Source: Paucilactobacillus hokkaidonensis JCM 18461 (GTDB lineage Bacteria; Bacillota; Bacilli; Lactobacillales; Lactobacillaceae). Taken from it: a DNA stretch of 64,000 bases. Under the pieces are notes generated by a model. The model was not told the DNA's origin. It did no database searches and worked only from the letters and a program-made list of their open reading frames with translations. Every line of letters starts with the position of its first letter. The first letter of the stretch is position 1. The position numbers were made by a program, and so were the translations under genes. This document shows positions 1 through 8,297 of this stretch, piece by piece. The stretch is from NCBI RefSeq assembly GCF_000829395.1, contig NZ_AP014680.1, positions 930,001 to 994,000 on the forward strand, given 5' to 3'.

Positions 1-377
1 TCAACAATTACTTGTTGTGCCATAGCACCATCAACTGTAAAGCCAGAATTACGGACGTTACGGCATAGTGTCTCACGACCAGTTAAACAATATTCACAGT
101 GACCACAACCACCGAAGAACCAGGCAATAGAAACACGATCGCCAACCTTTAAACTAGTTACACCAGCACCTAATTTGCTGACACGGCCAACACCTTCGTG
201 TCCAATGACACGACCAGGTACCTTACCAAAATCACCGGCAGCAACATGTAAGTCTGTGTGACAAAGACCACAATATTCTACATCTACTAGGGCTTCACCA
301 TATTCAACAGGACGTAGAGTTTTCTCAACAATATCAACATATCCATCTACAGGATCACGAACTATAGCAGCTTTCAT
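1..377 (-). CDS. adhP: Zinc-dependent alcohol dehydrogenase, N-terminal part (cut by window edge)
   Basis: This is the first ~125 residues of a medium-chain zinc alcohol dehydrogenase, a cytoplasmic enzyme interconverting aldehydes and alcohols with NAD(H). Visible are the catalytic zinc site (GLCHTDLH, then GHEGVG) and the structural-zinc cysteines in [16 protein letters not shown]. The start ATG at 375-377 has an AGAGGA ribosome binding site just upstream. The Rossmann NAD domain lies beyond the left edge, so substrate class cannot be judged. AdhP-like is the best fit from the N-terminal half; other members of the family share these motifs. Confidence 0.88.
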   Translation of the reverse strand, partial: MKAAIVRDPVDGYVDIVEKTLRPVEYGEALVDVEYCGLCHTDLHVAAGDFGKVPGRVIGHEGVGRVSKLGAGVTSLKVGDRVSIAWFFGGCGHCEYCLTGRETLCRNVRNSGFTVDGAMAQQVIV

Positions 378-425
378 AAAAAATATCCTCTTTTCAACTT
401 TTTGTATAAATAACAACACGAGTTG

Positions 426-454
426 AGCATAACAAATTGAGTAAATATTTTCAA
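426..454 (-). promoter_or_regulatory. Predicted promoter of the alcohol dehydrogenase gene
   Basis: On the minus strand TTGAAA (449-454) and TATGCT (426-431) are separated by exactly 17 bp, followed by a leader of about 40 nt and the adh ribosome binding site. The rest of the 378-706 gap is very AT-rich and holds no gene. A -10-like TATGAT at 621-626 could belong to the response regulator, but I see no matching -35. Confidence 0.45.
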
Positions 455-706
455 GTGAAAAATGACACAAAAAAGGATATTTTAATAAAATAAAAGCTGC
501 TTTTAATTAGTAAGCAGTGCATAAATATAAAGATTGTGATTTCACATACTTTGTTAGTGGTAATGATAATGTGTATTAATTTTAGAAAGGTTTGATAGTG
601 ACTAGGTTTGATTAAAAAATTATGATAAAATAGAAGTGATTGTGAAAACCATTTAAGAATCATTTAATAAATCTATTTAAACTTATATTAGGAGTGGGAT
701 GAATTC

Positions 707-1393
707 ATGAGTCGTATTTTAATTATTGAAGATGAAGAGAATCTAGCACGGTTTGTGGAGCTAGAATTAAAACATGAAGGTTACGATACTGTTGTCGCTT
801 TAGATGGCCGTGAAGGACTAGAAGCCGCATTAAATCAGAATTTTGATGTTATTTTGTTAGATTTAATGTTGCCGGAATTAAATGGTATTGAAGTAGCCCG
901 ACGTGTTCGTGAAGAAAAGAGCACTCCAATTATTATGATGACCGCGCGAGATTCTGTTATTGATCGTGTTTCTGGTCTTGATCACGGTGCCGATGACTAT
1001 ATTGTAAAGCCTTTTGCCATTGAAGAATTATTAGCTCGGGTTCGAGCATTATTACGACGAATTGACATTGTAGGCGCTCAAGGCGGCGTACACCAAACTA
1101 CAGTTAGTTATAAAGATTTAACGATTGAAAAAGAGAATCGAATTGTGCGACGTGGTAATGAAGTTATTAATTTAACTAAACGTGAGTACGAATTACTATT
1201 AATTTTGATGGAAAATGTAAATGTTGTTATGGCTCGCGATGTTTTGCTTAACCGCGTTTGGGGTTATGAATCACAAGTAGAAACCAATGTAGTTGATGTT
1301 TACATTCGTTATTTACGTAATAAAATCGATCGAATGGGTGAAAAGAGTTACATTCAAACTGTTCGTGGAACTGGTTATGTAATTCGATCTTAA
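707..1393 (+). CDS. arlR: OmpR/PhoB-family response regulator, ArlR-like
   Basis: A 228-residue two-component transcription factor. The receiver domain (about 1-120) has the acidic pocket D9/E10, the phospho-acceptor D52 in LLDLMLP, T79 and K101 in IVKPF. The C-terminal winged helix (about 130-228) ends in the typical [10 protein letters not shown]. Sequence motifs ([20 protein letters not shown]) closely match the ArlR/CsrR group of Firmicutes. The start ATG follows an AGGAGTG site. A sensor kinase begins 32 nt downstream, so the two are presumably co-transcribed and cognate. The signal and regulon cannot be read from sequence; the symbol is by family resemblance. Confidence 0.9.
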   Translation: MSRILIIEDEENLARFVELELKHEGYDTVVALDGREGLEAALNQNFDVILLDLMLPELNGIEVARRVREEKSTPIIMMTARDSVIDRVSGLDHGADDYIVKPFAIEELLARVRALLRRIDIVGAQGGVHQTTVSYKDLTIEKENRIVRRGNEVINLTKREYELLLILMENVNVVMARDVLLNRVWGYESQVETNVVDVYIRYLRNKIDRMGEKSYIQTVRGTGYVIRS

Positions 1394-1425
1394 TTTAAAA
1401 ATCGCTGTTTGGGGATGTTACACGA

Positions 1426-2922
1426 GTGAAACCACAAAAGGACACTAAAAAAACTGAATATCGATTATCATTGAAAGTTAAATGGGCATTGGGGACGGCT
1501 TTAGGGGCGTTACTAATTTTTGCTGGTTTAACTTTTGTTTTATTTCATACATTTACGCAAGATTTATTGGAACAGGAACGACAAGATGTTAATCAATCCT
1601 TGGTGGCTATCAATCAGCACTTAAATGGTGAAAAAAATAAGCTGACTAAGACTAAAATTAATCGATCAATTCAGCCAGAGGGATTGTTGAGTGGCTCAAA
1701 TAAGTCTCCTAGCAAAATTTATGGGTCAAGTGTCACTAGGGGACTTAGCGCACCAGATATGATTGTCCGCATTTATGGTTTGAATGGTAAATTACTATTT
1801 AGTACGGGCAAACAGGTCTCTAAATTTAATGCTAGTAGCAAGAAGTCAGTTAAATTGGCTGCCGGAACTAAACATAAGGTTTTACTAGGCTCAATGCCCA
1901 TAGTTTCAACAAAGACGCATCATAAAATTGGCTATTTACAAGTTGAAAACAAATTAACTACCTATTATCAGGATTTTAATCGATTATTAATAATTTCTGG
2001 ATTAGTACTAATATTGGTTGTAATTGCTAGTGGCCTGCTTGGCTATATTCTATCGTATTTTCTACTGCGACCAATTGACGATATTCATGATACATTGACT
2101 GCTATTCGAGATGATCCGACTGATGATCGTCGAGTTCCTGAGCTACATCGACATGATGAATTATCAGATTTAGGTGAGATGTTTAATGAAATGTTAGATC
2201 GAATGCAGCGCTATATTGAGCAGCAGTCACAGTTTGTGGAAGATGTCTCGCATGAGTTGAGAACTCCTGTAGCAATTATTCAAGGGCACATGGAGATGCT
2301 TAATCGTTGGGGTAAAGATGATCCTAAAATTTTAAGTGAGTCACTTGATGCGTCCTTAAAAGAAACCAAGCGAATGAAAGATTTAGTTCAAGAAATGCTC
2401 GATCTGAGCCGTGCTGAACAAGTTGAAATTAATTTTCGCGATGAAAAAACGGATGTTGGAAAAGTGGTTCACCAAGTATTCAATAATTTCAAAATGATTC
2501 ATCCTGATTTCACCTTTGTATTGGATGATGATTTAAAGGAAACGTTGATCGTCCCAATCTATCGGGACCACTTTGAACAAGTCTTGATTATTTTGTGTGA
2601 TAATGCGGTTAAGTATTCAACAAAACGTAAAGAAATCCACTTGTCATTGTCACGGACATTAAACAAAGTTGAGGTTGGTGTACAGGACTTTGGCGAGGGG
2701 ATTGAACAGGCTGATATGAATAAAGTGTTCAATCGGTTTTATCGTGTGGATAAAGCACGAAGCCGTAAAAAAGGTGGCAACGGACTTGGCTTGTCAATTG
2801 CTAAGCGGCTAGTAGAAGGGTATCACGGAGATATCACACTAGAAAGTTCGGCTGGTTATGGTTCGTTATTCAGAATTACGCTGCCAGTTGTTGATGAGGA
2901 TGTTTTGCGGCTGGATAGTTAG
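1426..2922 (+). CDS. arlS: Membrane sensor histidine kinase, ArlS-like
   Basis: A 498-residue sensor kinase with GTG start and GGGGATG site. Layout: short cytoplasmic tail, TM1 about 19-44, extracellular sensor region of ~140 residues, TM2 about 187-213, HAMP linker, HisKA domain with H276 in SHELRTPVAI, then the HATPase domain with an N box (ILCDNAVKYS) and G boxes (DFGEGI, GNGLGLSIAKRL). It should autophosphorylate H276 and pass phosphate to the upstream regulator. The extracellular domain shows no recognised ligand-binding motif. A strong terminator follows. Confidence 0.9.
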   Translation: MKPQKDTKKTEYRLSLKVKWALGTALGALLIFAGLTFVLFHTFTQDLLEQERQDVNQSLVAINQHLNGEKNKLTKTKINRSIQPEGLLSGSNKSPSKIYGSSVTRGLSAPDMIVRIYGLNGKLLFSTGKQVSKFNASSKKSVKLAAGTKHKVLLGSMPIVSTKTHHKIGYLQVENKLTTYYQDFNRLLIISGLVLILVVIASGLLGYILSYFLLRPIDDIHDTLTAIRDDPTDDRRVPELHRHDELSDLGEMFNEMLDRMQRYIEQQSQFVEDVSHELRTPVAIIQGHMEMLNRWGKDDPKILSESLDASLKETKRMKDLVQEMLDLSRAEQVEINFRDEKTDVGKVVHQVFNNFKMIHPDFTFVLDDDLKETLIVPIYRDHFEQVLIILCDNAVKYSTKRKEIHLSLSRTLNKVEVGVQDFGEGIEQADMNKVFNRFYRVDKARSRKKGGNGLGLSIAKRLVEGYHGDITLESSAGYGSLFRITLPVVDEDVLRLDS

Positions 2923-2942
2923 TGATTATGGGTAAATACAAT

Positions 2943-2987
2943 AAAACGAGGCTTACACGGTAGTTAATCCGACGCAAGCCTCGTTTT
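2943..2987 (+). terminator. Rho-independent terminator of the two-component operon
   Basis: Arms AAAACGAGGCTT (2943-2954) and AAGCCTCGTTTT (2976 on) pair perfectly around a 21-nt loop, followed by a T run, just after the kinase stop codon. Confidence 0.85.
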
Positions 2988-3049
2988 TAATGTCGTACAT
3001 CGCCACCTTTAGCGGCTGGAGTGAATTAATAATATCCAATACAAAGAGA

Positions 3050-3159
3050 GTGGGCAATAAGGCGATTAGATTCTGAGCATAGCCTAGATTAACGAATGAT
3101 CCGGACTTTGGATCGTTTGTTAATCGTAGCTAAGCGGAAGAATCTGCCTTATTGCCCAC
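3050..3159. repeat. Long imperfect intergenic palindrome (~110 bp)
   Basis: GTGGGCAATAAGGC at 3050-3063 is the exact reverse complement of GCCTTATTGCCCAC at 3146-3159. Inner segments also pair (AGATTCT with AGAATCT, GATTAAC with GTTAATC, GATCC with GGATC), so nearly the whole 110 bp could fold into one interrupted hairpin. It has no open reading frame and no T run, so it is not a simple terminator. It may be a mobile hairpin element of lactobacilli; I cannot test its copy number. Confidence 0.7.
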
Positions 3160-3186
3160 GTTTTATCAATAAAAGTTCGTAAATAA

Positions 3187-3231
3187 TAAAGAGGACGCAG
3201 CAAAAATGAAATTTTTGCCCATCCTCTTTCC
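3187..3231. terminator. Hairpin with A/T-rich arms, possible bidirectional terminator
   Basis: AAGAGGA and TCCTCTT flank an inner GCAAAAA/TTTTTGC stem. It sits between the palindrome and the insertion sequence and may stop the leftward transposase transcript. No clean T run on the plus strand. Confidence 0.5.
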
Positions 3232-3442
3232 TACGATTAGTCAAGCCCCAGATTTAATCTTATGGTCTTGAATTATTAATTTGAATTTATTGTTCACGAA
3301 GTGAATCATGCTCTTGGAATTAAGGTTAGAGGTCGTAAACGGTCACAAAAAATGGGTACACAAACCCAATCTCAACATTTAACTTTAAAAATACTGAGAA
3401 AAGGGATATTATTCAGTTATGGAGTAATCTAACTCCGAGTTT

Positions 3443-4651
3443 TTAAAGGGACCGCGAGTCCGCATACGCATAAACGTATTCAGTGCCTGCTGTTACCATG
3501 GCATAAAGGCATTTTAGTGTCCTGTTCATACAGGCAACCACTGCGACCTTATCTCGTTTAGGGATAGGTCGCTTTTTTAGTCGATAATAATAATCAACAA
3601 TGTGATTATTAGCCGCTGCTTTCTGACGAATCATATTACGAACAATTATATAAACAAGCGCTCTACCATGTGGATTACCGCGCTTATTAATATGGTCCTG
3701 TCGCTGATATTTACCTGATTGATAACGGTTTAAATCAATACCAATATAGGCATTTAATTGATTAGCATTATCAAAACGAGTAATATCACCGAGTTCACCT
3801 AGCAAATGAGAGGCCGTTAAAGGTCCAATACCAGGTATTGAGGTATAAATTTTATAAACTGGCAGTGATTGTGCTAATTTCTCTGTTTGTTTTACTAATG
3901 CATCTTTTTCCTTGGTTAGCTCAATTAATTGGCGACAGTAGTACTTAACTTCCTGAACTTGAATACTATCGACGTCAGCGGCCGGATAACTAATTTTAGC
4001 AAATTTAAGAAGCTTTTCTGCATACTTCAAGCCTTTGGCTTGGGATAATCTTTTATCAGTTTGAGACATTAGTTTATTTTTCAAACGCGTACGCGAAAAA
4101 GGTTGTACCAAATCTGGGTGAGAAAATAGCAGAATTACGTTCAAGGCTAATTTCGAGACCTGATTAGTAAAAAGCTGTTCTTCCTCAGGAAAAGTTTGAT
4201 CAAGAGACGTATATAGTCTGAGACATTTCAACTTAATTTCATCACTTATTTGATCATAGAATCGGCTTAATTCGTGTAATTTACGATAATTTTGAGACCA
4301 GGTATTAGTGCATCGGTATTCTTTTTCTACTACTGCGTGAGCCATTTTATGTGCATCAACTTTGTCAGTTTTAATACGTCGCAAGTTTTCAGAATGAAGA
4401 TGAAGTTCTAATGGATTTAACTGAGCATACTTGAACTGATTATCCTGACAAAAACGAGCAACCGGGCGAGAATAAATACCAGTGGCTTCAAAGTAAACTG
4501 TTGGGCCCTTCGCTTCATCCACAATTCTTTTGAGCCGTTGAAACCCCACTTTATTATGTTGAAAGTTGAACTCACTTAAGCATTTATTATTACGATACCA
4601 AACAGCGTAGCTGTGGTTTTTTGAAACATCCAATGCGATTACATCAGACAA
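3443..4651 (-). CDS. IS110-family transposase (DEDD recombinase)
   Basis: 402 residues, full length for the family. The RuvC-like N-terminal domain carries the DEDD set D8 (ALDVSK), E55 (FEATGIY), D96 and D99 (KTDKVDAHK). The C-terminal Tnp domain has a helix-hairpin-helix IPGIGPLTA (272-280) and the conserved serine S312 in QSGKYQ. The start is TTG at 4649-4651, behind an AAGGAAGTGA ribosome binding site. Family enzymes excise and insert DNA guided by a structured RNA from the element flank. The reading frame is intact, so the element may be active. Confidence 0.92.
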   Translation of the reverse strand: MSDVIALDVSKNHSYAVWYRNNKCLSEFNFQHNKVGFQRLKRIVDEAKGPTVYFEATGIYSRPVARFCQDNQFKYAQLNPLELHLHSENLRRIKTDKVDAHKMAHAVVEKEYRCTNTWSQNYRKLHELSRFYDQISDEIKLKCLRLYTSLDQTFPEEEQLFTNQVSKLALNVILLFSHPDLVQPFSRTRLKNKLMSQTDKRLSQAKGLKYAEKLLKFAKISYPAADVDSIQVQEVKYYCRQLIELTKEKDALVKQTEKLAQSLPVYKIYTSIPGIGPLTASHLLGELGDITRFDNANQLNAYIGIDLNRYQSGKYQRQDHINKRGNPHGRALVYIIVRNMIRQKAAANNHIVDYYYRLKKRPIPKRDKVAVVACMNRTLKCLYAMVTAGTEYVYAYADSRSL

Positions 4652-4844
4652 AATATCACTTCCTTATCAGATTTGTGAAGTCATAACTATACTCTCAGCG
4701 CATTAAATCATTTCCTAAACACGGCCTCTTAGGTCCTCAATCTTAAATCATATTTGTGCGATGAAAGTGCAGGATGCCCTTTTAAATTACGGACTCGAAG
4801 TCCCAGAGGATATGGATGGTCTTGACTTCACTTTCAGTGTAAAC
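4652..4844 (-). other. Non-coding 5' flank of the IS110 element, candidate bridge-RNA region
   Basis: About 190 bp upstream of the transposase contain no gene. On the transposase-sense strand short hairpins can be drawn, for example GGACT-TCG-AGTCC (4787-4804 area). In IS110-group elements this flank encodes the bridge RNA. The location fits; I could not define target- and donor-binding loops by eye. Confidence 0.3.
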
Positions 4845-4891
4845 AAAAAAGTTCTGATGTTAATCAATTTTCATTGATTGACATCAGAACT
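4845..4891 (-). terminator. Terminator of yidC
   Basis: AGTTCTGATGT (4850-4860) pairs perfectly with ACATCAGAACT (4881-4891), with an inner ATCAA/TTGAT stem. On the minus strand it is followed by six Ts, 30 nt after the yidC stop. Confidence 0.85.
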
Positions 4892-4920
4892 AATCTTAGA
4901 TTGTTTGTATTAGGAATAAT

Positions 4921-5835
4921 TTACTTTCGATGTTGCTGTTTTCCAGCATTTCTGTTGCGATCATGTGGCTTACTAGTTGTCTGCGGTGCGGTTGGCTTAG
5001 TAATTTCTGCCGGCTTCACTGGTTCAACTGGAGTAACAATTTTAGGCGGATTTTTTTTCATTTCTGCTTCAATGTTTTTCCGGATTTTTGGACGGTATAA
5101 ATTAATAATCAGTGTTTGAACAATGGCGAATAATCCGCCAATAAAGAAGTACAAACCAAGTCCGGCTGAAGATGACATTGAAACAAACAAAATCATTACT
5201 GGACTCATAAACATGGCAACTCGCATTTGCTTTTTCTGACTCTCTGGCATTCCAATCAAAGACAACCATCCTTGCGCTAGGTATGCTAGAAACGATAAAA
5301 TTGCCAGTAAAATACTTGGGGCACCTAATTTAATCCCCATAAAAGTAGCACTGGATAAATCTGGTGAGTAGCGAATAGCGGCATACAAAGCTGCAAAAAC
5401 TGGCAGTTGAATTATTAATGGTAAACAACCAATACCACCAGTCATACTAATTCCATTTTCACGATAGAGTGCCATCATTTCTTGACTAATGGCTGCTCGT
5501 TCTTCTGGTGTTTTGGCCTCTTTTTGGCGCTTTTGGATATCACGCATCTGAGGACCAACCATTCCCATCTTTTCTTGTTGAACAGTTGATTTACGCATCT
5601 GACTAATCATGATTGGTAAAAGAATTATGCGCACAATAAAGACAATAATGATAATTGCCCAGCCGTAACTGCCATTAAAGAAGTTAGCTAACCATTCCAT
5701 AATGTGTTGGGTAGGTTTGGCCAAGTAATCATAGATCATGCCGTAAGGTTTTCCATTTTTGGTGCGGACACAACCACTTAAAAATAACATCAGGGTGGTC
5801 ATTACCACGATAAGAGATAATTTTTTATTCTTCAT
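4921..5835 (-). CDS. yidC: Membrane protein insertase YidC/OxaA, lipoprotein type
   Basis: A 304-residue YidC2-type insertase that places proteins in the plasma membrane, with or without Sec. A lipoprotein signal peptide ends at LSGC (C22), as in Gram-positive YidC paralogues. Five hydrophobic segments follow, with the cytoplasmic loop MRKSTVQQEKMG and the conserved region GGIGCLPLIIQLPVFAALY. The C-terminal tail is basic and proline-rich (KNPPKIVTPVEP... NRNAGKQQHRK), typical of ribosome-contacting tails. acyP lies just upstream on the same strand, a common pairing. Lactobacilli often have a second YidC next to rnpA; this would be that paralogue's partner. Confidence 0.93.
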   Translation of the reverse strand: MKNKKLSLIVVMTTLMLFLSGCVRTKNGKPYGMIYDYLAKPTQHIMEWLANFFNGSYGWAIIIIVFIVRIILLPIMISQMRKSTVQQEKMGMVGPQMRDIQKRQKEAKTPEERAAISQEMMALYRENGISMTGGIGCLPLIIQLPVFAALYAAIRYSPDLSSATFMGIKLGAPSILLAILSFLAYLAQGWLSLIGMPESQKKQMRVAMFMSPVMILFVSMSSSAGLGLYFFIGGLFAIVQTLIINLYRPKIRKNIEAEMKKNPPKIVTPVEPVKPAEITKPTAPQTTSKPHDRNRNAGKQQHRK

Positions 5836-5936
5836 ATTAAGTAATCAATTCCTTTAACTCATTTTATTCTAACAAACATTTAGTACTATACCTTAATCAA
5901 TGATGAAATGCTACTAGGTTTCACAAGCTGTATTCA

Positions 5937-6206
5937 CTAACGAATGTCAAAGTTTGTAAAAGGTTGATTGGGTTGTTGGTTAATTGTAACCTGGTTAATC
6001 CTGGCGAATGGAGAAGGGCTGTGTTTAATAGCAGTCGCAAACTGTTCTAAATCGGCCTCAGCACCTTGAGCTTCAATATAAACACTGCCATCTGATTCGT
6101 TAGCAACGAACCCGGTTAAATTAAATTTACGGGCTAATTGCAAGGTTGAAAAACGAAAGCCAACACCTTGAACTGTTCCAGTAACCTTAAGATTGATTGA
6201 TTGCAT
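5937..6206 (-). CDS. acyP: Acylphosphatase
   Basis: An 89-residue complete acylphosphatase, hydrolysing acyl phosphates such as carbamoyl or acetyl phosphate. The phosphate-binding loop GTVQGVGFR gives catalytic R18, and N36 in FVANESDGSV is the second catalytic residue. The start ATG has an AGAGAGGT site. It runs divergently from the methyltransferase gene and in the same direction as yidC about 100 bp away; they may share a transcript. Confidence 0.95.
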   Translation of the reverse strand: MQSINLKVTGTVQGVGFRFSTLQLARKFNLTGFVANESDGSVYIEAQGAEADLEQFATAIKHSPSPFARINQVTINQQPNQPFTNFDIR

Positions 6207-6249
6207 CTATTTACCTCTCTGAATCCTACCAAGAAAAGGGATTTCATGG

Positions 6250-6255
6250 TATAAT
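6250..6255 (+). promoter_or_regulatory. -10 box of the rRNA methyltransferase gene
   Basis: A perfect TATAAT, 24 nt before the TTG start. The -35 position (TACCAA, 17 bp upstream) is weak. Confidence 0.45.
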
Positions 6256-6279
6256 AATTCAATAATTGGAGTGAAAAAT

Positions 6280-7050
6280 TTGGAAAAAATAACGTCAGTA
6301 CATAACCAACATGTCAAAGATTGGAAGAAATTACAAACAAGAAAACAGCGGACAAAAACCAACACCTATTTATTAGATGGTTGGCACCTTGTTAACGAGG
6401 CGATTCAAAGCGATATTTCGATTTTGACTTTGATTGGAACACAAGAACAGTTTGAGTTGCACCCTGATATTTTAACACACAGATTTGATACTTATGAAGT
6501 CACTAGTGAAATTATGACAGATATTACAGATTCCGTCACACCACAAGGAATCGCAGCCGTGGTTAGCAAGCCAGAAGATGACTTGCAAATTCCAGCTGAA
6601 TTAACGGGTGCGTGGTTATTATTGGATCAAATTCAGGATCCAGGTAATATTGGAACGATGATCAGAACCGCAGACGCAGCTGGTTTTACCGGTGTGGTGG
6701 CCGGCCGAAAAACGGTCGATATATATTCACCTAAAGTAGTTCGAGCAATGCAAGGGAGCCAATTTCATATTCAGTTACACCAAGGTAATTTGATTGCTTG
6801 GATTGAGCAGTTTAAACAAAATGAGTTACCAGTGTATGGATCGGAATTAAATGAAGCTGCTAAGAATTTTAGAAAAATTGCACCAAGTGATAATTTTGCT
6901 TTAGTTATGGGTAATGAAGGACATGGAATGAGTCAAGAGTTACTCGATCGAACAACGCAAAACTTATATATTCCAATGGCTGGACAGGCCGAGTCCTTGA
7001 ATGTGGCAATTAGTGCCGGAATTTTAATGTTTCAGTTAAAACAAAAGTAA
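6280..7050 (+). CDS. SpoU/TrmH-family RNA 2'-O-ribose methyltransferase
   Basis: About 256 residues. It has an N-terminal substrate-binding domain (about 1-100), then a SPOUT knot domain with motif 1 (DQIQDPGNIGTMIRTADAAGF region), motif 2 (VMGNEGHGMS) and motif 3 (IPMAGQAESLNVAISAGIL). It methylates rRNA or tRNA ribose using SAM; the exact target is not evident. I place the start at TTG 6280 because AATTGGAG lies 8 nt before it; the GTG at 6271 would overlap that site. Often annotated as a 23S rRNA methyltransferase (YsgA/RlmB-like). Confidence 0.88.
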   Translation: MEKITSVHNQHVKDWKKLQTRKQRTKTNTYLLDGWHLVNEAIQSDISILTLIGTQEQFELHPDILTHRFDTYEVTSEIMTDITDSVTPQGIAAVVSKPEDDLQIPAELTGAWLLLDQIQDPGNIGTMIRTADAAGFTGVVAGRKTVDIYSPKVVRAMQGSQFHIQLHQGNLIAWIEQFKQNELPVYGSELNEAAKNFRKIAPSDNFALVMGNEGHGMSQELLDRTTQNLYIPMAGQAESLNVAISAGILMFQLKQK

Positions 7051-7126
7051 GCTTAAAAGACAAATTATTTTCTATTTTAGGTAAATTCGTGTATGATGTT
7101 CAAAGAATAAAGAAAAGGGGCTTTGT

Positions 7127-7630
7127 ATGAAGACAAACGCGTGGCAGCAAGATCAAGAGTACTTAACATTAGTGGGTGATTTGTTGGATCAGCCAGCAGT
7201 TCAGAAGTTAGCTAATTATACTCAACATCATCATTCGGATCGGTTACAGCATTCTATTTCTGTATCTTTTGACAGTTACAAATTAGCCAAAAGCATGCAT
7301 TTAGATTATAAGAGTGTTGCTCGAGCTGGCTTGTTGCATGATTTGTTTTATTACGATTGGCGAACAACTAAATTTGATTTGGGTTCGCATGCTTTTATTC
7401 ATCCGCGGGTGTCTTTACGGAATGCCGAAAAAATTACACCGTTAAATGACATGGAGAAAGATATTATCTTAAAGCACATGTTTGGTGCTACGTTAGCACT
7501 GCCTAAATATCGAGAAAGTTTACTGGTATCACTTGTTGATGATTATGAAGCTGAACATGAATTCTTCGGACCGTTACGCCAAAAAGTTGATGGCTGGTTT
7601 CGTAAAATTAAGGTTCGCGCATCAATCTAA
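7127..7630 (+). CDS. HD-domain hydrolase
   Basis: A 167-residue single-domain HD-superfamily protein. Histidines of the metal site are visible in LQHSISV and in the diagnostic LLHDLFYYDW. Such proteins are phosphohydrolases of nucleotides or related metabolites; this substrate is unknown. AAAAGGGG precedes the ATG. It is followed closely by an HxlR regulator, possibly one transcript. Confidence 0.8.
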   Translation: MKTNAWQQDQEYLTLVGDLLDQPAVQKLANYTQHHHSDRLQHSISVSFDSYKLAKSMHLDYKSVARAGLLHDLFYYDWRTTKFDLGSHAFIHPRVSLRNAEKITPLNDMEKDIILKHMFGATLALPKYRESLLVSLVDDYEAEHEFFGPLRQKVDGWFRKIKVRASI

Positions 7631-7659
7631 ATTGTTAGGTTGTTAAAGGAGGGTAAAGA

Positions 7660-7998
7660 ATGGATCAAATGACAGTCACAAAACCGATGGATAATTTTAC
7701 TCTTTGCCCAAAATTTGAACAAACTTTTTCAATTTTAGGTAAGAAGTGGAACGGATTAATTATTGAAGTTTTATTGAATGAAGGCACGTTAAGATTTAAA
7801 GATCTTGTGGTTAATGTACCAAAGTGTAGTGATCGTGTGTTAGTGGAACGTCTAAAAGAATTAGAGCAAGATGGAATAGTGGCGCGTAATACCTACGATA
7901 AATCTACTAAAGTTGACTATTCTTTAACCAATAAAGGATTAGAATTACGACCTGTGATGGATGCTGTTCATTCATGGGGCGACAAATGGTTTGGTTAA
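7660..7998 (+). CDS. HxlR-family winged-helix regulator
   Basis: 112 residues with the HxlR signature: CPKFEQTFSILGKKWNGLII at the N-terminus (cysteine C17), RFKDLV, SDRVLVERLKELE recognition helix, and the wing VDYSLTNKGLEL. Family members bind DNA as dimers and often sense oxidative or aldehyde stress through the N-terminal Cys. Strong AAAGGAGGG site. Target genes unknown; the upstream HD gene is the only close neighbour. Confidence 0.88.
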   Translation: MDQMTVTKPMDNFTLCPKFEQTFSILGKKWNGLIIEVLLNEGTLRFKDLVVNVPKCSDRVLVERLKELEQDGIVARNTYDKSTKVDYSLTNKGLELRPVMDAVHSWGDKWFG

Positions 7999-8006
7999 AT
8001 TAAAGC

Positions 8007-8035
8007 TTGACCAGGCTGAGTTTATTAATTACAAT
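8007..8035 (+). promoter_or_regulatory. Promoter of the pheST T-box transcript
   Basis: TTGACC (8007-8012) and TACAAT (8030-8035) are exactly 17 bp apart, each one mismatch from consensus, directly before the T-box leader. Confidence 0.8.
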
Positions 8036-8041
8036 TAACAG

Positions 8042-8275
8042 TGTTAAAAACGTTGATGGAAACTAGTAGAAATATAGTTATTAATCAGGAAATTGTCGAC
8101 ATTGATTGAAAACGACAATACTAACTAATTTTGAATTTCACTTCCATAGTTGATACTTAAACAGTAATCCGGTTGATAACCGTTAATAATTAACTTAAGT
8201 GTATGTCTTTTAATGGCATAAACTAGGGTGGTACCGCGAAGCTTCGTCCCTTTTTCAGGGATGGAGTTTTTTTAT
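8042..8275 (+). promoter_or_regulatory. T-box leader, phenylalanine-specific
   Basis: The T-box sequence AGGGTGGTACCGCG is present exactly at 8225-8238. Stem I is closed by ATGGAA (8055-8060) with TTCCAT (8142-8147), and a TTC triplet at 8137-8139 sits where the specifier is expected; TTC codes for Phe, agreeing with the downstream pheS-pheT. The terminator is a 10-bp stem (CTTCGTCCCT with AGGGATGGAG) followed by seven Ts. Uncharged tRNA-Phe should bind specifier and T-box, favour the antiterminator and switch on pheST. Confidence 0.92.
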
Positions 8276-8297
8276 TTGTCAGAAAAGAGGAGAAAAA

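Larger units (their letters stand above)
3232..4844 (-). mobile_element. IS110-family insertion sequence (ends approximate)
   Basis: The element lies between the hairpin at 3187-3231 and the terminator of yidC at 4845-4891. It holds one transposase gene (minus) with about 190 bp of non-coding DNA on the 5' side and about 200 bp on the 3' side. IS110 elements lack classic terminal inverted repeats and target-site duplications, and I find none, so the ends given are only outer limits. Confidence 0.65.

Noticed and set aside
16-663. AT-rich leftward frame at 451-663
   Set aside because: Composition-driven frame of Phe/Ile/Lys in a promoter region with no ribosome binding site.
4874-5119. Rightward frame opposite the end of yidC
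   Set aside because: Shadow of the YidC C-terminal coding region starting inside its terminator.
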